The notes: generated by a model not told the origin, from the letters alone. DNA of 38,041 bases from an uncultured Coriobacteriaceae bacterium (GCA_902795065.1 CADBJR010000022.1:1-38041), one strand, 5' to 3'. Positions 1-8,303 are shown, counted from the first letter of the stretch. Made by a program: numbers and translations.

Positions 1-2
1 CT

Positions 3-71
3 GAGTGGGGTGACAGGGCGGTGTGGGAAGAGCTTCACCACAAGGATTCATTCCGATTCTGGCTGGACTAG
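3..71 (+). CDS. Possible 3' end of a gene entering from the left edge
   Basis: From base 3 an open frame runs 22 codons to a TAG at 69-71. Its peptide begins EWGDRAVWEELHH and ends FRFWLD, which reads like a real protein C-terminus. It would converge on lemA, and the hairpin at 111-136 has T-rich flanks on both sides, as expected between two convergent genes. No family can be named from 22 residues, and a chance open frame of this length is quite possible. Confidence 0.3.
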   Translation, partial: EWGDRAVWEELHHKDSFRFWLD

Positions 72-100
72 CCCAGACACACTTTTTGTCCTATAAGTCC

Positions 101-145
101 GAAAAGAAAAGCCCCGCAGGTGCGAGCCTGCGGGGCTTTGTTGTT
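101..145. terminator. Bidirectional intrinsic terminator between lemA and the left-edge frame
   Basis: A perfect 10-bp stem (GCCCCGCAGG at 111-120 and CCTGCGGGGC at 127-136) encloses a 6-base loop. On the plus strand it is followed by TTTGTTGTT. On the minus strand it is followed by TTTTCTTTTC. It lies 25 bases beyond the lemA stop codon, so it most likely ends lemA and may also end a plus-strand gene from the left. Confidence 0.85.
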
Positions 146-160
146 GTGCGGGTCTTGAGC

Positions 161-712
161 CTAGAACTTGACGGAGGGAACCTCGCGGATCTCGTCGTTG
201 GCGGCCTCGAAGCCGTGGCGCGGCTTGAACCTGCTGCCGGCGACGATGTTGCCGGGGAAGGTCTCGATGGCGTTGTTGTAGGCGAGCACGCAGTCGTTGA
301 AGCTCATGCGGGCGTAGCTGATCTTGTTCTCGGTGTCGGTGAGGTCGGACTGGAGCTGCTGGAAGTTGAGGTTTGCCTTCAGCTCGGGGTAGGACTCGGC
401 GACGGCGAACAGGCGGCCGAGCGCACCGGTGATCGAGTTGGCGGCATCCATGCGGGCCTCGGCGGTGGCGGCGGTCACATAGTTGGTGCGGGCGGTGGTG
501 ACGGCCTCGAGGGTCTCGGACTCGTGGGTGGCATAGCCCTTGACGACCTCGACGAGGTTGGGGATGAGGTCGTTGCGGCGCTGGAGCTGGGTCTCGATGG
601 TCTCCCAGGCGTTGTCGCAGCGGTTCTCCTTCTCGATGATGCCGTTGTTGATGCTCACATAGGCAAGGCCGCAGATGATTGCGAGCACGACGATGATGAT
701 CACTACAACCAT
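161..712 (-). CDS. lemA: LemA family protein
   Basis: The 183-residue product has one hydrophobic N-terminal helix (about residues 2-19, rich in V and I). A helical soluble domain follows, with the family hallmark RRNDLIPNLVEVVKGYA at about 45-61. Length and architecture are normal for LemA proteins, which are membrane-anchored by the N-terminus. Their biochemical role is not settled; in many genomes they neighbour HtpX proteases or TPM-domain proteins, but no such partner is in view. The ATG is preceded by AAAGGA at a suitable distance, and a TATACT -10 lies about 50 bases upstream. The gene appears to be a single transcription unit ending in the strong hairpin just downstream. Confidence 0.93.
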   Translation of the reverse strand: MVVVIIIVVLAIICGLAYVSINNGIIEKENRCDNAWETIETQLQRRNDLIPNLVEVVKGYATHESETLEAVTTARTNYVTAATAEARMDAANSITGALGRLFAVAESYPELKANLNFQQLQSDLTDTENKISYARMSFNDCVLAYNNAIETFPGNIVAGSRFKPRHGFEAANDEIREVPSVKF

Positions 713-759
713 GACAGGTCCTTTCTTCAGGTGAGAGGTCCTTCCTCACATCCTTATCG

Positions 760-788
760 AGTATACCCGTGTTGTTTTGCAATTAACA
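760..788 (-). promoter_or_regulatory. Likely lemA promoter
   Basis: Read on the minus strand, TATACT (765 to 760) is a near-consensus -10. TGTTAA (788 to 783) is a weak -35 with 17-base spacing. It lies about 48 bases before the lemA ATG. The -10 is convincing and the -35 is marginal. Confidence 0.5.
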
Positions 789-836
789 GGTGCGCGTGCA
801 GATGACCCGTGCTCAGAAGGGCCCGACCCTCCGGTT

Positions 837-877
837 CCTGTCAAATAACCTGTCAAAGGGACAGGTTATTTGACAGG
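837..877. repeat. Perfect 18-bp palindrome with 5-base loop (REP-like)
   Basis: CCTGTCAAATAACCTGTC (837-854) is exactly complementary to GACAGGTTATTTGACAGG (860-877) around the loop AAAGG. The motif CCTGTCAAA also occurs twice in tandem inside the left arm and loop. No T-run follows on either strand, so it is not a standard terminator. It lies in the 212-base gap between lemA and tRNA-Ser, which otherwise holds only the lemA promoter and the tRNA terminator. Confidence 0.8.
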
Positions 878-885
878 TTTCCGCG

Positions 886-915
886 CAAAGGAAACGCCGC
901 CCTCGCAGGCGGCGT
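886..915 (-). terminator. Likely terminator of tRNA-Ser
   Basis: An 8-bp stem (ACGCCGCC at 894-901 with GGCGGCGT at 908-915) has a 6-base loop. On the minus strand it is followed by TTCCTTT. It lies about 10 bases beyond the 3' end of the tRNA. Confidence 0.6.
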
Positions 916-924
916 CATCGTCGG

Positions 925-1015
925 TGGCGGAGGAGGAGGGATTCGAACCCTCGGAACGGGGTTGCCGCTCGACGGTTTTCAAGACCGCTGCAATCGACCA
1001 CTCTGCCACTCCTCC
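925..1015 (-). tRNA. tRNA-Ser (anticodon UGA)
   Basis: Read on the minus strand, a 7-bp acceptor stem (GGAGGAG with CTCCTCC) closes the cloverleaf. The T-arm is GAGGG-TTCGAAT-CCCTC, and the anticodon loop is CTTGAAA, giving anticodon TGA. The long variable arm expected of a class II tRNA is present, and CCA is encoded at 927-925. A TAGGAT -10 lies at 1036 to 1031 on the minus strand. Confidence 0.95.
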
Positions 1016-1073
1016 GAAGTGATGTGCTTTATCCTAGCATACAGATGCAGGCACGCGACGGATGAGGTGGCGC

Positions 1074-1526
1074 ATGGTCGCAGATGACGAACGCTTCATG
1101 CAGCTGGCGCTCGAAGAAGCCCGGCGGGCAGCCGAGGAGGGCGAGGTCCCCATCGGCGCCGTGGTCGTCTGCGGCGGAGAGGTGGTCGCGCGCGCCCACA
1201 ACCGCCGCGAGACCGACGCCGATCCCTCCGCCCACGCGGAGTTCTCCGCCATGCTCGAGGCGTCCCGCGCGCTCGGACGCTGGCGGCTCACCGGCTGCAC
1301 GGTCTACGTCACGCTCGAGCCCTGCCTCATGTGCGCCGGCCTCATGGTGAACGCCCGCATCGACCGCTGCGTCTACGGGGCATCCGACCCCAAGGGCGGC
1401 GCCCTCGGCACCCTCTACGATGTGAGCGCCGACCCGCGCCTGAACCACGCGTTCGCGGTGACGCCGGGCGTTCTCGCAGACGAGTCGGCCGAGCTGCTCC
1501 GCTCGTTCTTCCGCTCCCGCCGATGA
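1074..1526 (+). CDS. tadA: tRNA-specific adenosine deaminase
   Basis: The product is a zinc-dependent deaminase of the cytidine deaminase fold. It converts adenosine-34 to inosine in tRNA-Arg(ACG), allowing wobble decoding of CGN codons. The zinc site is clear: HAE at residues 54-56 supplies the histidine and the catalytic glutamate, and PCLMC at 83-87 supplies the two cysteines. The conserved NARIDRCVYGASDPKGGA follows. At 150 residues the length is normal. An ATG at 1062 is in frame, but GAGG lies at a good distance only from the ATG at 1074, so the later start is preferred. The gene sits back to back with tRNA-Ser. Confidence 0.95.
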   Translation: MVADDERFMQLALEEARRAAEEGEVPIGAVVVCGGEVVARAHNRRETDADPSAHAEFSAMLEASRALGRWRLTGCTVYVTLEPCLMCAGLMVNARIDRCVYGASDPKGGALGTLYDVSADPRLNHAFAVTPGVLADESAELLRSFFRSRR

Positions 1527-1571
1527 CCCCTGCGCTAAGATAGGGTCGTCACCCCGTCGATTGGCTGCGCC

Positions 1572-1805
1572 ATGATCAACCTCGCGAACCTCATCAGCGT
1601 CCTCTCCGTCCTCGTCGCCACGGGCGATGACACCAACCTCGCCATCCCCGCCATCGCCGCGGGCGTGGGGGTCGGTGCGATCGGCATGTCGCTGTTCGTC
1701 CGCAAGGGGAGCGGTGACGGCGGCCGGAGGAAGCGGGCGAATCGCAGGAGCAAGAGCAGCTCGGTTCCGCCCACAAGGGGCAGGAACGGTCAGCATCGGC
1801 CCTGA
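1572..1805 (+). CDS. Small protein with a sorting-signal-like segment
   Basis: The 77-residue frame has GC-rich codon use like its neighbours. Residues 13-49 read LVATGDD, then a hydrophobic stretch (about 23-43, LAIPAIAAGVGVGAIGMSLFV), then RKGSGDGGRRKR. That order matches a cell-wall sorting signal (LPxTG, hydrophobic span, basic tail). The motif is degenerate (LVATG), and there is no secretion signal or surface domain upstream. It could be a decayed tail of a sortase substrate with a chance ATG, or a genuine small membrane protein. No good ribosome-binding site precedes the ATG. The last 25 residues are low complexity. Confidence 0.45.
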   Translation: MINLANLISVLSVLVATGDDTNLAIPAIAAGVGVGAIGMSLFVRKGSGDGGRRKRANRRSKSSSVPPTRGRNGQHRP

Positions 1806-1817
1806 CGGTTTCGGGGA

Positions 1818-3083
1818 TCAGACCACCTGGAAGATGAAGAAGTCGAGGTAGTGCGTCTCGGGCATGCCCCAGAGGATGGGGTGGTCCGGCGCCTGCTGGC
1901 GCTCCTCGAGCTGCCTCAGGCCGACGCCCGCGTTGCGCGCCGCCTCGGCGATCGCCTGGGCGAGCAGGTCGCGCGTCATGTGCTGCGAGCAGCTGCAGGT
2001 GGCGAGGTAGCCGCCGCGCGGCAGCATCCTCAGCGCGCTCTCGTTGATCTGCCGGTAGGCGCGTGAGGCGTTGCGCACGTCCTGGCTGCGCTTGGCGAAG
2101 GCCGGCGGATCGAGGATCACGAGGTCGAAGGGGCCGCCCTCGGCGCGGAGCATCGCCTTGTCGCGCGAGAGGCGGGCGAGGTAGTCGAGGGCATCGGTGC
2201 AGGTGCATCCGAAACGGCCCTCATCGATGCCGTTGAGCGCCGCGTTCGCGCGCACGAGCTCGAGCGCGCCCGCGCTGGCGTCGACGAACCGCACGTATTC
2301 GGCGCCTGCCGCGGCGGCGTTGAGGCCGAACGGCCCCACGTGGCAGAAGCAGTCCATCACGTGCGCGCCGGCAGCGAGCCTGGCCACGGCGGCGCGGTTG
2401 TACTTCTGGTCGAGGAAGAAGCCGGTCTTCTGGCTGTTCTCGAGGTCGAGGCCGTAGGCGATGCCGTTCTCGCGCACGATGATGCGCGGGCTCTCGGGCG
2501 TCTCGGGCGAGCCGTCCCACCAGCCCACGCGGGAGGGGAGGCCCTCCTTGGCGCGCATCGGGGAATCGCAGCGCTCGAAGAGGGCGCGCACGTCCTGGCC
2601 GTCCTCGCGCAGCACGCGCAGGACGAGGCCGTAGAGCAGCTCGCGGCGGAGCTCCATGCCGTAGGTCCCCACCTGCGCGACGAGCACGTTCTGGTAGCGG
2701 TCGACCACGAGCCCGGGGAAGCCGTCCGCCTCCGAGAAGACCACGCGGCAGCAGTCGCGGTCCGCGCCCATCGCGCGGCGCCTCAGCTCCCACGCCCAGC
2801 GCATCCGGCGCTCCCAGAAGGCGTCGTCGATGCGGTCGTTGGCGTTGCGCGTGACGATGCGCACGCGGATCGTGCTCAGCGCGGAATAGAGCCCGGCGCC
2901 CTGCCAGGTGCCGTTCTCCTCCATGACGTCGACGACCGAGCCGTTCTCGGGCGCCTCCGAGCCGTCGGGCAGGTTCGCGAAGCCGAGCACCTCGCCGGCG
3001 TACACCCAGAGATGCCCCGCCTTGAGGCTGCGCGCGGCCTTGCGCGTGACGATGACCTGCGGATACGGGCGTGCCTGCTTCAT
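1818..3083 (-). CDS. RlmI-like class I rRNA methyltransferase
   Basis: The 421-residue protein belongs to the RlmI/RlmK family of SAM-dependent 23S rRNA cytosine-C5 methyltransferases (COG1092). A PUA-like domain covers about residues 1-75. The central region carries EADGFPGLVVDRY (118-130) and GFFLDQ (221-226). The Rossmann methyltransferase part has the SAM loop MDCFCHVGPFGL (243-254), LDPPAFAK (324-331) and TCSCSQHM (362-369) with the likely catalytic cysteines. The SAM loop differs slightly from the usual D.F.Y.GGF form. The ATG follows the murE stop after a single base, so the two genes are almost certainly co-transcribed and translationally coupled. The exact rRNA target is not shown by the sequence. 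Confidence 0.85.
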   Translation of the reverse strand: MKQARPYPQVIVTRKAARSLKAGHLWVYAGEVLGFANLPDGSEAPENGSVVDVMEENGTWQGAGLYSALSTIRVRIVTRNANDRIDDAFWERRMRWAWELRRRAMGADRDCCRVVFSEADGFPGLVVDRYQNVLVAQVGTYGMELRRELLYGLVLRVLREDGQDVRALFERCDSPMRAKEGLPSRVGWWDGSPETPESPRIIVRENGIAYGLDLENSQKTGFFLDQKYNRAAVARLAAGAHVMDCFCHVGPFGLNAAAAGAEYVRFVDASAGALELVRANAALNGIDEGRFGCTCTDALDYLARLSRDKAMLRAEGGPFDLVILDPPAFAKRSQDVRNASRAYRQINESALRMLPRGGYLATCSCSQHMTRDLLAQAIAEAARNAGVGLRQLEERQQAPDHPILWGMPETHYLDFFIFQVV

Positions 3084-3084
3084 C

Positions 3085-4620
3085 CTAGAGACCCGTGCCC
3101 TCCGAGAAGCGCCTCACGGCCTCGTTGAAGATGTCGCCGTCGGTGCGGCAGGGGACGAAGCGGTCGCCCTCGTGCTGGCGCGTCTCGTCGCCCTTCGCGA
3201 GCAGGCACACGAGCGCGTTGCGTCCGAGCGCGTAGGCGAGCTCGACGGAGCGCGTGACGGCTGCCTCGCGGTCGACGATCACCTCGAAGTCCGTGCCCGC
3301 CGGCGTGTTCGCCGCCATCTCGGCGCAGATGTCGGCGGCATCCTCGTGGGCGGGGTCCTCCTCGGTGTAGATGAGGTAGTCGCACCACTTGGCCGCCTCC
3401 TCGGGCAGCTCGACGCGCCGCTCGACGGCCTTGTCGCCCGGGCAGCCGAACACCGCGACGATCCACCAGCCCTCGAACTCCTTCTTCATCGACGAGAAGA
3501 ACTTCTGGTAGGAGAGCCTATTGTGGGCGTAGTCGACGATGCCGACCACGCGGCGGTCGGGCGTGAGCAGCAGCTCCATGCGCCCGGGTACCCGCACGAA
3601 GTAGAACCGCTCCATGATCTGCTCGGGGTCGACGCCGATCGCCTCGCAGATCGCGATGGCGGCCAGCGCGTTCTCCACGTTGAACAGGCCGGGCATCGGG
3701 ATGGCGACGGAGCCCTCCCATGTGGGGGTGTGTGCGGTGAAGCGCACGATGCCGAGCGAGTGGTAGATGTCGGACGCCCAGACGTCGGCAGCGTCGGTCT
3801 CGGCGGAGAAGGTGATCACGCGCTCGCAGCGCTGCGCGCGCCCGAGGATGACGTCGGCGTGGTCGCAGTCGAGGTTGACGACGGCGGTGCGCGTCTGGTC
3901 GAACATGCGGAGCTTGCTCTCGAAGTAGTCCTCGAAGTCGGGGTGCTCGATCGCGGAGATGTGGTCGCGGCCGATGTTGAGGAAGCAGCCCACGTCGATT
4001 CCGAGGCCGAGCACGCGGTCGTACTTGAGCCCCTGGCTCGAGACCTCCATGACCATGTGCTCGAGTCCCGCGTCGCGCGCGTTGGCGAGATGGCGCCACA
4101 GGTCGGGCGCCTCGGGCGTGGTGTTGTGGCTCTCGAAGTACTCGACGCCGTCGAAGGTGTCGATCGAGCCCATGATGCCCGTGTGCTCGTAGGCCTCGTC
4201 GCCGTCGAGGATCGAGCGCAGCATGTAGGCCACGGTCGACTTGCCCTTGGTGCCCGTGATGCCGAGGATGTCGAGCTGGCGGTCGGGGTGGCCCCAGGCG
4301 ATCGGCGAGACGATGCCCATGGCGCGGCGCACGTCGGAGACGACGAGCGCGGGCACGCCGGGTGCGCGGCTGGCGAGCTCGGGTGCGAGCGCCTCGCCGC
4401 AGAGGTAGGCCGTGCAGCCCTTCTCGAGCGCGGAGACGAGGAAGTCGGCGCGGAAGGCCTGGCCCTTGCAGATGAAGAGGTGGTCGGCAGCGGCCACGCG
4501 CGAGTCGCAGTCGGCGCCGCTGATGGGGGAGGCGAGGGCATCCTGCGTGCAGTTGTCGGCGCTGATAAGGAGCTTCTCGGCGTCGAGCGCGTCGACGACG
4601 TGTGAAAGTGTGGTATTCAT
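3085..4620 (-). CDS. murE: MurE-family UDP-MurNAc-tripeptide ligase
   Basis: This is an ATP-dependent Mur ligase that adds the third amino acid to UDP-MurNAc-L-Ala-D-Glu in the cytoplasmic phase of peptidoglycan synthesis. The 511 residues show the MurE-type N-terminal domain, the P-loop GITGTKGKST (120-129), HNTTPEAP (165-172), MEVSSQ (191-196), NIGRDHIS and VDYAHN (362-367). The position that holds DNPR in diaminopimelate-adding enzymes reads EEDPAHED (420-427), so DAP is unlikely to be the substrate; L-lysine or another diamino acid is possible. The start chosen is the ATG 7 bases after a TATACT -10, with no Shine-Dalgarno, which suggests a leaderless message. An upstream in-frame ATG at 4671 would lie before that promoter. 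Confidence 0.88.
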   Translation of the reverse strand: MNTTLSHVVDALDAEKLLISADNCTQDALASPISGADCDSRVAAADHLFICKGQAFRADFLVSALEKGCTAYLCGEALAPELASRAPGVPALVVSDVRRAMGIVSPIAWGHPDRQLDILGITGTKGKSTVAYMLRSILDGDEAYEHTGIMGSIDTFDGVEYFESHNTTPEAPDLWRHLANARDAGLEHMVMEVSSQGLKYDRVLGLGIDVGCFLNIGRDHISAIEHPDFEDYFESKLRMFDQTRTAVVNLDCDHADVILGRAQRCERVITFSAETDAADVWASDIYHSLGIVRFTAHTPTWEGSVAIPMPGLFNVENALAAIAICEAIGVDPEQIMERFYFVRVPGRMELLLTPDRRVVGIVDYAHNRLSYQKFFSSMKKEFEGWWIVAVFGCPGDKAVERRVELPEEAAKWCDYLIYTEEDPAHEDAADICAEMAANTPAGTDFEVIVDREAAVTRSVELAYALGRNALVCLLAKGDETRQHEGDRFVPCRTDGDIFNEAVRRFSEGTGL

Positions 4621-4627
4621 GCCCACC

Positions 4628-4633
4628 AGTATA
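4628..4633 (-). promoter_or_regulatory. -10 element of murE, implying a leaderless transcript
   Basis: TATACT on the minus strand ends 7 bases before the murE ATG at 4620, so transcription should begin at or within a base or two of the start codon. No good -35 is visible at 17 bases (GCCGAG). Confidence 0.5.
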
Positions 4634-4666
4634 CGCCATGCGTCTGCGACCTCGGCGGTTCTGTGG

Positions 4667-4672
4667 TACACT
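4667..4672 (+). promoter_or_regulatory. -10 element of tRNA-Val
   Basis: TACACT ends 12 bases before the mature 5' end of the tRNA, a suitable distance for its promoter. The -35 region is not recognisable. Confidence 0.45.
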
Positions 4673-4684
4673 TCCAGTCTGCAC

Positions 4685-4760
4685 GGGCGATTGGCGCAGT
4701 GGCTAGCGCAGGTGCCTTACAAGCACAAGGTCGGCGGTTCGAGTCCGTCATCGCCCACCA
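4685..4760 (+). tRNA. tRNA-Val (anticodon UAC)
   Basis: The acceptor stem GGGCGAT pairs with ATCGCCC. The D-arm contains GGCGCAGTGGCTAGCGC, the anticodon loop CTTACAA gives TAC, and the T-loop is GGTTCGAGTCC. The discriminator A and CCA are encoded. Confidence 0.96.
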
Positions 4761-4770
4761 TGAATCCGCA

Positions 4771-4794
4771 GCCGCCCTCATCGGCGGCTTTTTT
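4771..4794 (+). terminator. Intrinsic terminator of tRNA-Val
   Basis: GCCGCC (4771-4776) pairs with GGCGGC (4783-4788) around a 6-base loop and is followed directly by six T residues. It separates the tRNA from mfd. Confidence 0.92.
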
Positions 4795-4847
4795 CGCCGT
4801 TCGGGATTTCTTTCCGGACGGCTGTCATGCCGTAGGGAGGTGCGACC

Positions 4848-7800
4848 GTGCTCATCAACCGCGTTGCCGACCAGCTGCTCGCGACACCCGAGCTCAGGCC
4901 GCTGATCCGCGCCCTCGATGGGGGAGAGGACGCGAACCTCTCGATCGCGCAGAGCGCGCGCCAGCTCATGCTCGCCGCCCTCTGGGCGCGCAGCCCGCGC
5001 CCCTGCATCTACATCGTCTCGGGCGAGGAGACCGCCGACCGCGCCGCCCGCGCGCTGGCGGCCTGGCTCGGAGCCGGCAACGTGTGCCGCTTCCCCGAGC
5101 GCCGCGAGTACCCGTGGTCGGGCTCCGCATCCGACGACGCCGTGATCGCCGCCCGCTGCCGCGCCATCGAGCGCCTCGCCGCCGGCGAGAGCTGCGTCGT
5201 GGTGGCGAGCGCCCGAGCGCTGTTGCGCCGCGTGCCCCCGACGGGCAGCGGCTACTTCGCGGGCAGCACCTTCGCCGTGGGCGACGAGGTGCCCTTCGAG
5301 GACGTGGGCGCCCTGCTCGTGGGCATGGGCTACACCGATGCCGGCGCCGTCGACGCCCCCGGCAGCTTCCACATCCACGGCGATACGGTCGACATCTTCC
5401 CCGCGCAGGCATCCGCGCCGGTGCGTATCGAGTTCTTCGGCGATGAGATCGACCGCGTGCGCCGCATGGTCCCCTCGACCGGCCAGACCATCGGCGAGCT
5501 CGCCGAGGCCGAGATCGCGCCGTGCCGCGAGATGGCGCTCACCGACGAGACCGTGAAGCGCGCGACGCGCATCCTCTACAAGGCAGCGCAGGAGGACGTG
5601 GATATCGCCGCGGACCTCGAGCTCATCGGCCAGCGCGCCGCCAGCCCCGCGCTCGAGCGCTACCTGCCGGTCCTCTACGGGAAGACCTCCTCGCCGCTCG
5701 AGCACATCTCGTCCGACGCGCTCGTGGTGCTCGCCGAGCCCCGTGCGCTCTTCGACGACTGCGCCCGATCCTACGACGAGATCGCTGCTGCGGCACGCGC
5801 CGCCCGCATCGATCTCGACGGCCTCTACACGCCGCCGCGCGAGCTCGATTTCGGAAGCCAGCAGCGTCTGTCGTTCTCGTCGCTCACGCGCGCAGGCTTC
5901 GCGCCGACCGCCGCGCTCGACGTGCGCCAGCCGAGCATCGCCGGCGCCGACTCCAAGCTCGTCGGCCGTGTGCGCCAGCTCATCGCCGACCGCTGCACGG
6001 TGCTGTTCGCCGTCCCCGACCGCGCCGCGCGCGAGTCGCTCGAGCTGCGCTTCTCGGATGAGAACATCCCGTTCTGCGAGATGCTCGGCGCCTCTGCGGG
6101 CACCCGTCCGCTCGAGGGCGGCATCGTCACCTTCTTCGACGCGCCCGTCCCCGCGGGCATCGTGATCCCCGAGGCGCGCCTCGCGGTCCTGTCGGTCTCC
6201 GACCTCACCGCGCGCAGCGCCAAGAGCCGCCGCAAGGGTCGCCGCATCGACCCCACCTCCGTGACCTTCCCGTTCAAGCCCGGGGACTACGTGGTCCACG
6301 CGACGCACGGCATCGCGCTGTTCGCCGACATCGTGCGCCAGGAGGTTGCGGGCCGCGAGCGCGACTACTTCCTGCTGGAGTACGCCGAGGGCGACAAGCT
6401 CTACGTGCCGCTCGAGCAGGTCGACCGCATCACGCGCTACGTCGGTCCCGACGGGTCCGCGCCGCGCCTCACGCGCCTCAACACCGCCGACTGGTCGCGC
6501 GCCACGGGCAAGGCGCGCAAGAGCGCCAAGAAGCTCGCGTTCGATCTGGTCGATCTCTACACGCGCCGCTCGTCGGTCGCCGGCTACGCCTTCGCTCCCG
6601 ACACGCCCGCGCAGGAGGAGATGGAGGCGAGCTTCCGCTACGAGCTCACGCCAGACCAGGCCGCGGCGCTCGCCGACATCAAGGTGGACATGGAGGCAGA
6701 CCGCCCGATGGACCGCCTGCTCTGCGGCGACGTGGGGTTCGGCAAGACCGAGGTCGCCCTGCGCGCCGCGTTCAAGTGCTGCCAGGATGGCAAGCAGGTC
6801 ATGGTGCTCTGCCCCACGACGATCCTCGCCGAGCAGCACTTCCAGACCTTCTTCGATCGGTTCACACCCTTCGGCCTCAAGGTCGCTGTGCTCTCGCGCT
6901 TCGTCACGCCGGCACGCCAGCGCCGCGCGCTCGCTGATTTCGCCGCAGGCGACGTCGACGTGCTCATCGGCACGCACCGGCTGCTCTCGTCCGACGTCAA
7001 CCCCTACGACCTGGGGCTCGTCATCATCGACGAGGAGCAGCGCTTCGGCGTGGGCCACAAGGAGCAGCTCAAGAACATGCGCGAGCAGGTCGACGTGCTC
7101 ACGCTCTCGGCGACGCCCATCCCGCGCACCATGCAGATGGCGGTGTCGGGCGTGCGCGACATGTCGCTCATCATGACGCCGCCGCCGGGACGCAAGCCCG
7201 TCAAGGTGACGGTGGGGGAGTACGACCCCGATATCGTCTCGACGGCCATCCGCGAGGAGCTCGCGCGCAAGGGGCAGGTGTACTACGTCAGCAACCGCGT
7301 CCACACCATCGACGAGGCAGTCGAGCGCGTGCTCGAGGCCGCACCCGAGGCGCGCATCGGCGTGGCGCACGGCCAGATGGGCGCGCGCGAGGCCGAGGAT
7401 GTGATGATGCGCTTCCAGGAGCACGAGATCGACGTGCTCGTGGCGACGACGATCATCGAGAGCGGCATCGACAACCCCATCACGAACACGCTGATCATCG
7501 AGGACTCGCAGCGGTTGGGCCTCGCGCAGCTCTACCAGCTCAAGGGCCGCGTGGGCCGCGGGCGCGAGCAGGCGTACGCCTTCTTCATGTTCCCGCCCGA
7601 GCTGCCGCTCACGCCCGAGGCGGTCGACCGACTCACCGCCATCAACGAGTACCAGGACCTCGGCAGCGGCATGCGCATCGCCATGCGCGACCTCGAGATC
7701 CGCGGCGCCGGCTCGCTCATGGGCGCCGAGCAGCACGGCAACCTGTCGGGCGTCGGCTTCGACCTGTTCACGCAGATGCTCGGCGAGGCCGTCGCCGAGG

Positions 7801-8270
7801 CGCGCGGCGAGACCCGTGAGGTCGAGCTGCCCGAGGTGACCATCAACCTGCCCGCCGACTTCTTCCTCTCCGAGGACTACCTTCCCGAGGTCGACAAGCG
7901 CGTGCTCGTGTACCGCAGGCTCGCCGCCGCGACCGAGCTCGACGAGGTCAACGCCATCGAGCAGGATTGCGAGAACAGCTGGGGTACGCTGCCCGTCGCG
8001 GGCAAGAACCTCTTCGACCGCGCCCGCGTGCGCATCCGCGCGCAGCGCCTGGGGGCGACGTCCGTCTCGCTTGCGAACGGACGCCTCGTGTACCAGGGAC
8101 TCTTCGATGTGCCCAAGACCGCCGCGTTCAAGATCAAGCAGAAGGGCGGCCTGGTCTTCCCCAAGTCGGGCAAGGTCACGATGCCGTTCAAGCGCACGCA
8201 GGAGGAGGTCATGCCCGCCGCGCTGGGTCTGCTCGAGGAGATCGGCGGCGATGACGAGGCCGAGGAGTAG
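4848..8270 (+). CDS. mfd: Transcription-repair coupling factor
   Basis: Mfd is a DNA translocase that removes RNA polymerase stalled at DNA damage and recruits UvrA. The 1,140-residue length is normal. An N-terminal UvrB-like region comes first. The RNA polymerase interaction domain follows, with VVHATHGIALF near residue 481. The helicase motor has Walker A GDVGFGKTE (about 626), DEEQRFG (about 727), ATPIPRTMQM, TTIIESGIDNP and QLKGRVGRG (about 896-904). The C-terminal TRCF domain begins near residue 995. The start is a GTG with GGAGG nearby. The gene is preceded by the tRNA-Val terminator and followed by a long inverted repeat, so it is probably transcribed alone. Confidence 0.97.
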   Translation: MLINRVADQLLATPELRPLIRALDGGEDANLSIAQSARQLMLAALWARSPRPCIYIVSGEETADRAARALAAWLGAGNVCRFPERREYPWSGSASDDAVIAARCRAIERLAAGESCVVVASARALLRRVPPTGSGYFAGSTFAVGDEVPFEDVGALLVGMGYTDAGAVDAPGSFHIHGDTVDIFPAQASAPVRIEFFGDEIDRVRRMVPSTGQTIGELAEAEIAPCREMALTDETVKRATRILYKAAQEDVDIAADLELIGQRAASPALERYLPVLYGKTSSPLEHISSDALVVLAEPRALFDDCARSYDEIAAAARAARIDLDGLYTPPRELDFGSQQRLSFSSLTRAGFAPTAALDVRQPSIAGADSKLVGRVRQLIADRCTVLFAVPDRAARESLELRFSDENIPFCEMLGASAGTRPLEGGIVTFFDAPVPAGIVIPEARLAVLSVSDLTARSAKSRRKGRRIDPTSVTFPFKPGDYVVHATHGIALFADIVRQEVAGRERDYFLLEYAEGDKLYVPLEQVDRITRYVGPDGSAPRLTRLNTADWSRATGKARKSAKKLAFDLVDLYTRRSSVAGYAFAPDTPAQEEMEASFRYELTPDQAAALADIKVDMEADRPMDRLLCGDVGFGKTEVALRAAFKCCQDGKQVMVLCPTTILAEQHFQTFFDRFTPFGLKVAVLSRFVTPARQRRALADFAAGDVDVLIGTHRLLSSDVNPYDLGLVIIDEEQRFGVGHKEQLKNMREQVDVLTLSATPIPRTMQMAVSGVRDMSLIMTPPPGRKPVKVTVGEYDPDIVSTAIREELARKGQVYYVSNRVHTIDEAVERVLEAAPEARIGVAHGQMGAREAEDVMMRFQEHEIDVLVATTIIESGIDNPITNTLIIEDSQRLGLAQLYQLKGRVGRGREQAYAFFMFPPELPLTPEAVDRLTAINEYQDLGSGMRIAMRDLEIRGAGSLMGAEQHGNLSGVGFDLFTQMLGEAVAEARGETREVELPEVTINLPADFFLSEDYLPEVDKRVLVYRRLAAATELDEVNAIEQDCENSWGTLPVAGKNLFDRARVRIRAQRLGATSVSLANGRLVYQGLFDVPKTAAFKIKQKGGLVFPKSGKVTMPFKRTQEEVMPAALGLLEEIGGDDEAEE

Positions 8271-8303
8271 GTTTCGGCTCCGATGGGGAGCCTTCGATGC
8301 TCG

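Noticed and set aside
1527-1817. Possible SRP RNA gene after tadA, a location used in some bacteria
   Set aside because: The conserved apical loop sequence of the SRP RNA (GGAAGG and AGCA on either side of a tetraloop) is not present.
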